A stretch of DNA of 64,000 nt, from positions 496,001-560,000 of the forward strand of contig NADL03000546.1 of assembly GCA_002205965.3 (NCBI GenBank), written 5' to 3'. How positions within the stretch are numbered: the stretch's first letter is position 1; each line of letters begins with the position of its first letter. The position numbers were made by a program, and so were the translations under genes. The stretch comes from Kappaphycus alvarezii. Taxonomy: Eukaryota; Rhodophyta; Florideophyceae; Gigartinales; Solieriaceae. The notes beneath the pieces were generated by a model. It was not told where the DNA came from. It did no database searches and was given only the letters and a program-made list of their open reading frames with translations. Below, one piece after another: positions 56,886 to 64,000 of the stretch.

Positions 56886-57200
56886 TGATGGGGAGAAAAG
56901 GGGAGAGACAGTAGGGACAGTAGGGAAGAGTAGGTTTTAGGTGTAGGGAGGGGTCGCTAGGTCGACGCTGCCCCCTCAGAATTGCGCAACCGACTCGGGT
57001 GCTACCTATATAGCAGACACCCGAGCGGCTGTGGCTGAGATTTGTCCGTACAGTAGTGTACTTACTGTACACTATTGTAATGTACTTACTGTGCACTATT
57101 GTACTCTACCCTAAAAAATGATTAGAACTAGTAGGTAAAAAGATAGAAAGTACAGTACGTTACCCTAGAAAGTCGTCATAGATAGCACTAAAAACGCAAA
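56886..57200 (-). repeat. Ty3/gypsy element E: 3' LTR (left copy), right end approximate
   Basis: Starting TGATGGGGAGAAAAGGGGAG it matches the last 59 bp of the window (63942-64000) with one or two differences. The partner copy runs off the window, so the LTR's inner limit is a guess. A 24-bp unit (TGTACTTACTGTACACTATTG...) is repeated twice at 57056-57103. Confidence 0.7.
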
Positions 57201-57545
57201 AAATCACCTTCCAGCCACTGCCATCAACACCACCCGTCCTCAAACTGCAACCCGGGTGTAGTATATAGTGAGCTCGGCCAGCCCAGGATAGAGATCGGCC
57301 GACCCTTTGCACAACAACCCCCCTCGACACACCTGCACACCCCCGTGCACCGCCTTCAACAAAGCACCAAGCCAGAGGTCTTTCTCTCTCATAAGCCTTC
57401 ATCACCCCCCGTGCACCGCCTTCGCCTTGAAGGTCAGTGTCGATTTAGGTCAGAAAAACCTCCGCGACTGGCCCATCCACTGAGCGTGTAGAGGCGAAGG
57501 AATCCGGTGGTATGGTCGTCCCAAAATCCCTTGTGGATTATTAGG

Positions 57546-57635
57546 ATGGCGCATACAAAACAAACCGCCCGCAGGTCAACCGGCGGGAGGGATTCACGGC
57601 TGGAACTTGCTTGTATGGCTGCGAGGAAGAGACCG
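57546..57635 (+). other. Histone H3 N-terminal tail-like segment
   Basis: The codons encode A-H-T-K-Q-T-A-R-R-S-T-G-G-R at positions 1-14 after the initiator Met. If Met is removed, as it is in H3, the free Ala1 and TKQTAR core read by many H3K4 readers would be exposed. Changes relative to H3: R2H, K9R, K14R, K18L, Q19E, K23M. K4, R8, R17, R26 and K27 are kept. Confidence 0.85.
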
Positions 57636-58945
57636 TCCCAATTTCCGATTACTACCCCACAGACCCGAAGCTATCTCAAGACCATGGAGTACTTCTCGCT
57701 AGACCAACTTCGACTTGGGACAAACAAGAGTAGGCTCGCTCGTCTCGCCGGTCGTCCGGATGTAATCAAGATTACAAGGTCTCGCAAGGTAGGCGACAAT
57801 CTAGATGATCTCTTCTTTCGGGTTTCATTTGGGGTTACGCTTATTCGGAAAGAATACGGTCAACATTTACGCTTCTAGAGAGCTGGCGAATGGTATTGAC
57901 AGGTAGCTAGCATTCCGATTGAGCTTAACTGAGTCCCTTATAGATTCTGAAGACCACGGGAGTACCCGGAATTTCCTGATTGGACTATCTCCTCCGTAGT
58001 TTGGAAGATACTGGAAGTCATTCACGATTTTTTTATGGGGCAGTACTTTGCCGACAACGTGGACACAGAGGAAGAGCACCCCATCGACTTTTACACCTTC
58101 TCATTTCACGAGGCGCCCCAGGAGCTTGTCTTCATAATCCTCCTCAGAGGAACGTGAAGCAGGAGCAGAAAGACGAGATCTTTGTCAATAAGTTGTTCGG
58201 GAGGAAGTTACCTTCCCGTGTTGGAGCCATTATGATGATCAATTCCTGGTGCCAGAGGCACCCCAACAATTATTACAGGGTATTGTTCCCGATGTCGAGG
58301 GTGGCTTCGCCCTTGGCGCTCCCATTCCTAGACAATAGTTTTCCAATTCCTTTTCGAGATTTCGAAGGCCGCTGTATGCAGGCGTCTGCAGCGACGGCGC
58401 TCTATCTCGTCTTTGGAAAGCAAATGGCAGATGATTATTGGTCTCGTGATTACGAGAACGATTGCAAGACCTTGGATCAGTTGGGTTACCGTCCTCGTTG
58501 TACTTCTTTTGCTGACGTTCTGAAGGGGTTGAACCGCGTTCGTCCAATCCCCATGGTTCTGAGTCATCTTCGAGTTGAAGAAACTCCGCGCGGCCGCTTC
58601 AAGAGTAGTCTCGGACAGCGGGATGGGAAGGATCTGGACATCAACTGGATCCGCGGTTTGCCTAATTCTCCCTCAGGGGAATTTACGTGGCGGCGGTCAT
58701 AGGACGCCGCGGGCCCCAGCATGCCGTATGCCTAGATGCAAGGGAAGAGCCCATACTCATATATGATTGTCGAAATAGTATGTGATGCGGTTCTGTGAGG
58801 CCTCTCTTAAGATTTGCTGCGGGGAAGAAGACCCGGAAGACTTCCTGAAGATCTCCGATGCACGGAGGGTTACAATGGCAAGTATGCAAGATATCCCTTC
58901 CCGAGGTCATAATATCCCGACCGCCTCGTCGGGTTCGGGAAGAGG

Positions 58946-59009
58946 AAGAGGAGACGCCATGGTCCTAAACCGCCCGCAAGAGGAGACGCCATGGTCCTAA
59001 ACCGCCCGC
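58946..59009 (+). repeat. 32-bp tandem duplication in the antisense gene of E
   Basis: Unit AAGAGGAGACGCCATGGTCC... occurs at 58946-58977 and again at 58978-59009 without differences. Because 32 is not a multiple of three, it shifts the C-terminal basic frame. Without it that frame would end at the TGA at 59062-59064. Confidence 0.9.
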
Positions 59010-59282
59010 AGGTTCTTCTTCATCGAACAAGAGGGATAGAGGAGACCAAGGAAGTCGTCAGTGATTTCCATGTCCCACATCGTATTCAAGTAGTATTGAT
59101 TTGTGCGTGAGACGTAGTACTATTAAAGCTCCATCATTGGGTAAAAGAGGGTGTAATTGCAATTTTTCTCAGTTTCAAATGCGAAATGATCCGGCTTATT
59201 ACTTAACAGATAACAGACAAAGACATAAAAGGAATTATAGAAATGGACGAAGCGATAGCTATCATGGCTCAATCAAGCGCTC

Positions 59283-60290
59283 CTAGGCCTTCAAATGGCT
59301 CGAGCGCAAGACGAAAGGAACTAGTCTCCTCGCGTGGATGGCGCGGCGGGAATGGCGACCCCCGTATGGGATGAGGCAGTATCGGGGATGAGAAACTTTC
59401 CAAACGCGACAAGGCCCGTAATAGCGAGAACGGAGGGCAGGCCACTTAGCGGCCGAATTTAACGCCTGGCCATGTGCCACAAGAACCTAGTCCCCCACGT
59501 TGAACATGCGAGGCTCTGTAGAGGTTGAACTACCCATTCTATGCATCTGTTCTTCTCGATGCTGAGCTCGAAGGGCAGAGGAGGCCAGAAGTTCCAGCTT
59601 GCGATGTGTATCGGAAGCGCAGTCCATCAACGCGACGGAGTCAGATAGACTCATGCGCGGAACTACTCCGAACATCAGTTCGAACGGCGAAGCTCCCGTA
59701 GAAAGGCGACGACGACGGAATCCGTACAAGACCCGGGGCAAACACTCCTCCCAATCTATACCTTGGCCGACAACCATCTTCTTCACGGCTGTCTTGAGGT
59801 TTCGTACCATCCTTTCGGCTCTACCATTAGACATGGGGCATACGCGAGAACAGTGGTCCAGTTAATTCCATGCTTCTTCATGAAATCAGCGACGGGGCAG
59901 CGGTGAAGCACCCAGCGGTGTCGCTGATAATAGTCTAGGGGGACCAAAGGGGTGCATAACTTCACTCTCGATGAACTGGGAGACGGTTGCAGCCGACGAT
60001 TCTGTGGTGGCAACTGTAATTGGCCAACCTGTCAAATGCTCGACGGCGATAAGCTGATACTTCTTTCTGGCGTTTGATATCGGCAGAGGTCCCGCGAAAT
60101 CGATCGAATAAGTTTCGAAGATATTCGTAAATGGGACATTCAAAGTCGTACGGTACGGCCGAAGGGGCCTCGTCCTCTGGCACCCCTCACAACTTTTCAC
60201 GTAGTTGTGAATGTCTTGGTGAATGCGCGGCCACCAATAACGGTCTATGACAAATTTCTTCGTCGTCTCCTTATCCCAATGTCCGATGTC
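59283..60290 (-). pseudogene. Ty3/gypsy element E: integrase
   Basis: The integrase part of pol reads on the minus strand: HHCC zinc region (DRVAILKTFHDDIGHWDKET, then IHNYVKSCEGCQRTRPLRPY) and core (TYSIDFAGPLPISNARKKYQ with the first Asp, then ISDTAGCFTAAP at the second-Asp position after frame breaks near 59940, then AYAPMSNGRAERMVRNLKTA with the Glu). The C-terminus is MFNVGDYVLVAHGQAL, then AAKWPALRSRYYGPCRVWKV, ending SSHLKA at 59283. There is no chromodomain. The gene ends about 220 bp from the convergent antisense gene. Breaks: two frameshifts in the core and one stop near 59482. Confidence 0.85.
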
Positions 60291-61808
60291 GTCGTGAAAG
60301 GTCTTCAATATTGCGACCCTGTCCTTCATAAATGGTACAGACTTCAGCCCGTTTCTGGTTCGTCTAAGAAGCTCTCCTTCCCACATCACGAATTTTTTAG
60401 CCATACGCTTAACCGAACGGCGTTTCTCTTCGTCGTCAACTCGGATCTTCAAACCTTGCAAATGACGTGCGACGTCGAGGAGGAAAGGTTCGATTAGGGG
60501 ATTCTCTTCGGTAGCTGCAGAATCCAGCGCCGCAACTAAGTCTCCATCATCAGGTCCAGAGGCAGGGGACGGCCCGGCAGGTACCACACGCGAGAGGAAA
60601 TCAGCTGCTCCGTTTCCCGCACCTGGCCTGTATTCGACCTCGAATTCATACCCCGCAAGGAAGTCCATCCATCGCGCCAGCCTTTCGTGGATGTCGTTTT
60701 TCTTGAAGGCATAACGAAAGGCTTGATGGTCGTTAATGAGTTTGAAGGGCTCCGTCGATAACAGATACACCCTGAATTTCCTTAAAGCGAAAATAACGGC
60801 GAGGGTCTCCCTCTCGCAGGCGGAATATTTACGCTCTGCTGAGTTCATCGTCCGGCTTGCGTCCTGCACGGGATGAATCTTGCCATCTTCCTTTTTCTGG
60901 GCCAGGACTGCCCCGACGGCGACATTAAAAGCGTCGGTTTCCACGATGAAGGGGGACTCGAAGTCCGGAAAGGCTAGCACCGGCGGAGAAGTAAGCTTCT
61001 CTTTCAGGGATTCGAAGGCGGCAGTCATCTCCTCTGTCCATTCGAACATCCTATTACCCGAAGTTGCTGCGTGAAGGGAAGAGGATATTCCGGCGAAGTC
61101 CTTGATGAAGCGACAATAATAAACGGCAAGGCCAAGAAAGCTACGCAACTCCGTTGAGTTGGTAGGAACGGGGGCCCTTTTGATGGCACCAATCTTCTCA
61201 TCGTCGACGCGGACTCCACGCTTGTCCACGAAGTGACCAAGCAGCTTTATGCTTGTCATAGCAAACGCGCATTTCGTAATCTTAATTTTAAGTCCTGCGT
61301 CCCCGACTGCCTTGAAAACGACGGCCAAGTGATCAATATGCTCCTTTATGGAGTCGGAGAAGATCACGACATCATCAAGATAGAAACGGGCGAAGGGAAT
61401 GTCCTTTAGTACGTAATCCATCATGCGCTGAAATGTGGAAGGCGCGTTCATTAGACCAAATGGCATCACCTCGAACTTGAAGGTACCAAAACGACTGGCA
61501 AATGTAGTCATCTCCTTACACTCTTCGGCCATGCGGATTTTTCAGTACCCCGCAAACAAATCAATGGTGGTGAATATGGAGCTACCCTTTAGGTCGTGGA
61601 AGATCTCTTCTATCTTAGGTACTTGCCAACGATCCGCCTTCATCTTGCGGTTCAGAGTGCGATAATCCACACAGAAACGAGGCCTACCGTCCTTTTTCAT
61701 CACGATAACCACTGGAAACAACCACACAGACGACGCTGGGGTGATGATCCCAGCATCAAACATGTTGTCGATTTCTCGACGGGAGATTTCGTTGTGTCGA
61801 GGCGACAT
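60290..61808 (-). pseudogene. Ty3/gypsy element E: reverse transcriptase and RNase H
   Basis: RT begins at 61808 (MSPRHNEISRREIDNMFDAG, then GRPRFCVDYRTLNRKMKADR, then SSIFTTIDLFAGY). A TGA at about 61539 replaces an expected Trp codon (GYW-IRM). The long 548-codon frame from 61532 then has MPFGLMNAPSTFQRMMDYVL, FARFYLDDVVIFS (catalytic YLDD intact) and RNase H (FIVETDAFNVAVGAVLAQKK, then SACERETLAVIFALRKFRVY, then PGAGNGAADFLSRV) and continues into integrase without a break. Apart from the single stop this segment looks functional. Confidence 0.9.
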
Positions 61809-62790
61809 TCAGCGAGCCCTGTGATAGATCGGGGTAGGTTCCTTCATTTCGAAGGAATGCTTCGTCGGCACGGCCGCAGAACGTAGCTCTTCCATAGTCC
61901 AGGCGACGATTACCGTGTCGCGAAGCAAACCATTTATCTCGCTTTGAGTTCCTTCTTCCAAATGAGCCAGTAGAGCTCTTAGAGCATCCCATATTTCCTC
62001 TTTCTTCTCTTCTTCGTCGATGTTGCTTTCTTCACCTATGGGACCTTCGCTCGATTCGGTGAAACTGTCCTCGCGGATGGCTAGGACCAGCTCTTCTTCC
62101 GAAGAGTCAAAGGACTCCGGACCGGCGTTCGAATCAGAAGTAAAATCTTCACTGGGAGTCCCTATCTCTTCGCCCTCGACCAGTTTCTTCTCGGTAGACT
62201 TAGAATCAGGCTCGAGCTGGAGCACAACTTCGTCGGAACCAATGGTTAAACGGACGCTCTGTGCCACGAAATCCATATTCGCACGCATAGCTGTGAGCGT
62301 ATGGAGGCCTATTATTAGGTCGAAAGGAGACTTCTCGATGACAAGGAAGTGTAGTTTCACGGATTGGTCCCCTAAGGTCGTCGGGACCTTGACCAGCGAA
62401 CCTACACAAGAAGAACTGTCACGGTTCGCAACAGTTATCCTTTTAGACGTGTAGTTCGGTGAGAGGTAAAGACGTATAGAAAAATCAGCTGACATGACGT
62501 CCGGTACGGTTCCGGAGTCTAGTAGAGCCCAGACCTCGGTACCGTAAACTTTGAGATGAAACAGCCGTAATAAACGAGGGCCCGAATTCGAAACGACTGC
62601 AACACATGAAATAGACTGTTTTCCCAGCAAACGGCGCATGACCTTGTTAGCTCCTTCAGCATCTCCACGGAGAAGCTGACAGAATGTCAAACCGCAATTT
62701 GCATTTGCAAGCTCGGAAACAACGTCGTATTTCCCTACGTATACCTGCAGCTTATTAGAATTATTCTTCCCGCGGCTCTATTTCTTCGCC
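61809..62790 (-). pseudogene. Ty3/gypsy element E: protease and acidic linker
   Basis: The frame begins with a basic stretch (SRGKNNSNKLQ) and DVVSELANANCGLTFCQLLR, then the retropepsin region with an intact active site in EVWALLDSGTVPDVMSADFS and the IEKSPFDLIIGLHTLTAMRA block. An acidic, Ser/Glu-rich linker of about 70 residues (DSSEEELVLAIREDSFTESS) joins it to RT. One TGA at 61807-61809 separates it from RT. A TAG at about 62778 and other stops separate it from gag, so gag and pol need a frameshift or suppression, or are broken. Confidence 0.85.
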
Positions 62791-63000
62791 TTCTTCTTAC
62801 GGCTAATGACTCGAAACTCTTCCGGGGCAGGGCTGGGCCCGGCTGCATAACGCGAGCTTGGGGCCAGTTACGAGGCGAGAGATAGGAATGCCTCCATGAT
62901 TGTCCTGACGGGGCTGTTTAGGTAGTGCCTCTCCGTCGGCGTTTCTTTTCGCGACATTTACTCCTTCGTCTTGTGAGGAATCGGTTTCGGACGAGTCTTC

Positions 63001-63942
63001 TCAGAGGACGTTCACTTTTTCACTTCCTTCCCCGTCTTCTTTCTCCTCGGCGGGGGCTTCTTCTCTAATCGATGCCCTTCTTCCACCGGACCAGCACGTA
63101 GCATCTGAGTGACCTATCTTTGCGCAAAGGTAACATCGGGTGTTACGATACGGGTTCTTCTCGAAATTCATTGCGTTATGGCCAAACTCGTTGCAGTAAG
63201 AGCATTGGCGGACCTTATTATTTTTCTTAGGGGCTGACGATGGTCCAGCCCCGTCGTCTCCCATAGTCTTCTTCAGGAAAAGAGTCAACTTCGAGAGGAC
63301 TTTGGCTAGAGCATTCCGCCCGCAGGTGGATACCTTGTCTTCGATGTTCCTAGACCTCGAATCCGGGCGATCTAGCAACCTTGCCGGCGGAACTTCAGCG
63401 GTGCGGCTAGAAGGACCAGCAAACGCCACACGATTGGAGTGAAATTCCTTCAGCGCCTTGACGATTCCCATATAATTTTTGGGTCCCCTAAATGCCAAGA
63501 ACTGCTGCAATTCCTTGTGCCGACAGGCGGCAGTGCGAGGGAGTCCGAACCTGGCGATGTTGTCGAACCCCGCCTTCTCGTAGAGGCGTTCAATTTCCCT
63601 CAAAGAACCAAGAATGTCTTCTAGATCAAGCCCGACTTCTAGAGCTTGTCGTATGACGTCCTCCGGGTCTTCATCCTTCGCGAAATGGTCGAGAAACTTC
63701 CGTTTAACCTTGGCGTAGTTTTTTGCTTCAGGGACGAGCTCACTATTTGACGCAAACGTATCGTAATAGAAGTGGAATGCTGCGCCGTCTAGGTGTGCGA
63801 GGAGGGTAATAGCTTTCTCCTCGTCGGGTTTGGATGCCATCTTGACATTCTCAAAGAAAAAGAAGAATTTTCGCACGTCGCTCGTGCCGTCGAACATGAC
63901 CGCGCTGGCGCTGGGAGTGTCGGCCCTGCGCAAGAGTACCAT
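63001..63942 (-). CDS. Ty3/gypsy element E: gag, intact frame
   Basis: This is an intact 313-codon frame. Residues about 15-110 are the gag core (VRKFFFFFENVKMASKPDEE, then AITLLAHLDGAAFHFYYDTF, then EDVIRQALEVGLDLEDILGS). Residues about 155-185 have ELQQFLAFRGPKNYMGIVKA. Two zinc knuckles follow: CSYCNEFGHNAMNF (last Cys is Phe) and CYLCAKIGHSDATC (complete). The tail is acidic. The first ATG (63942-63940) overlaps the LTR end and the TGG of the primer site; an internal start MFDGTSDVRKF at about 63897 is the alternative. The gag of element D has the same arrangement. Confidence 0.85.
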   Translation of the reverse strand: MVLLRRADTPSASAVMFDGTSDVRKFFFFFENVKMASKPDEEKAITLLAHLDGAAFHFYYDTFASNSELVPEAKNYAKVKRKFLDHFAKDEDPEDVIRQALEVGLDLEDILGSLREIERLYEKAGFDNIARFGLPRTAACRHKELQQFLAFRGPKNYMGIVKALKEFHSNRVAFAGPSSRTAEVPPARLLDRPDSRSRNIEDKVSTCGRNALAKVLSKLTLFLKKTMGDDGAGPSSAPKKNNKVRQCSYCNEFGHNAMNFEKNPYRNTRCYLCAKIGHSDATCWSGGRRASIREEAPAEEKEDGEGSEKVNVL

Positions 63943-64000
63943 GATGAGGGAGAAAAGGGGAGAGACAGTAGGGACAGTAGGGAAGAGTAGGTTTTAGGTG
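63942..64000 (-). repeat. Ty3/gypsy element E: 5' LTR, cut by the window end
   Basis: These 59 bp match 56886-56944. In element sense the LTR ends ...CCCTCATCA and is followed at once by TGGTACTCTTGCGC, the presumed tRNA primer site. Because only this end is visible, LTR length, identity and target duplication of E cannot be measured here. Confidence 0.8.

Larger units (their letters stand above)
57546..59064 (+). pseudogene. Antisense accessory gene of gypsy element E: histone H3-tail mimic with candidate peptidase-like region
   Basis: This is on the strand opposite to gag-pol, between the integrase end and the 3' LTR. From the ATG at 57546, MAHTKQTARRSTGGRDSRLE then LACMAARKRP matches the histone H3 tail at about 18 of the first 27 positions (K4 and R26-K27 kept; R2 to His, K9 and K14 to Arg). 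No histone fold follows. Open to the TAG at 57876 (111 codons), it continues in other frames: IDFYTFSFHEAP (58100); SRVGAIMMINSWCQ (58220); FRDFEGRCMQASAATALYLV (58350); ADDYWSRDYENDCKTLDQLG; IYVAAVIGRRGPQHAVCLDA (58681) then ILIYDC; and basic KRKRRRHGPKPP (58940). Cys-His-Asp spacing suggests a papain-like or other cysteine peptidase fold (inference). A longer start at 57507 is possible. It has at least four frame breaks. Confidence 0.75.

Noticed and set aside
57341..57425. Repeated CCCCCGTGCACCGCCTTC, considered as part of a CRISPR-like or regulatory array
   Set aside because: There are only two copies without regular spacing. It is a eukaryotic transposon leader, so a local duplication is enough.
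57507..57878. Treating the H3-like frame as a real histone H3 or CENP-A gene
   Set aside because: Only the tail matches. None of the histone-fold landmarks (ALREIRRYQ, LIRKLPFQRL or similar) follows in any frame within 1 kb.
62020..62454. A 144-codon plus-strand open frame opposite the element E protease
   Set aside because: It is Ser/Lys-rich because it reverses the acidic linker. The minus-strand frame carries the conserved protease motifs.
1..64000. tRNA and rRNA genes
   Set aside because: No segment showing the internal promoter boxes and cloverleaf together, and no rRNA core sequence, was found by eye. A tRNA scan was not possible here.

Overview
The window is eukaryotic nuclear DNA from a repeat-dominated, intron-poor genome. 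About three quarters is mobile-element sequence. Ordinary host genes are confined to one small island at about 16.7-22.1 kb: a long AT-hook protein, a mitoferrin-type mitochondrial carrier and an ArfGAP zinc-finger exon. Mostly uninterrupted genes packed between nested LTR elements fit a florideophyte red alga of the Chondrus type best. This is inference; a chytrid-like or other small eukaryote cannot be excluded from the sequence alone.

Layout. 1-4.4 kb: AT-rich, no recognisable gene. 4.4-13.4 kb: a decayed Ty1/copia element on the minus strand, split by a second, divergent copia-type element of about 6.8 kb inserted in its integrase-RT linker. 13.4-16.6 kb: three fragments of the C-terminal end of a LINE-type polyprotein; a dead pogo-like transposase lies between the first and second. 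16.7-22.1 kb: host gene island. 23.4-24.0 kb: a 0.6 kb imperfect palindrome. 24.0-28.2 kb: a Ty3/gypsy chromovirus with a C-terminal chromodomain. 29.9-35.5 kb: copia element B (minus) with both LTRs. 36.2-37.5 kb: a DDE_Tnp_4 transposase pseudogene. 41.2-42.4 kb: a LINE polyprotein remnant (minus). 42.4-47.6 kb: copia element C (minus), the youngest element, with near-identical LTRs, a perfect 5-bp target duplication and a candidate intron in pol. 48.4-56.7 kb and 56.9 kb to beyond the window end: two related Ty3/gypsy elements, D (old) and E (young), both on the minus strand.

The most striking signal is in D and E. Each carries, between the integrase end and the 3' LTR, a gene on the opposite (plus) strand. 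The two copies are diverged but collinear at the protein level. In E this antisense gene starts with a close copy of the histone H3 N-terminal tail, with about 18 of the first 27 tail residues identical and no histone fold after it. It continues into a novel region with a C...H...D pattern that could be a cysteine peptidase-like fold, then a basic, NLS-like C-terminus. It reads as a retrotransposon-borne histone-tail mimic. Both copies carry frameshifts, so any function belongs to an ancestral or related intact copy.

All reading-frame and homology statements come from reading the sequence and from general knowledge of the protein families; no database search was run.
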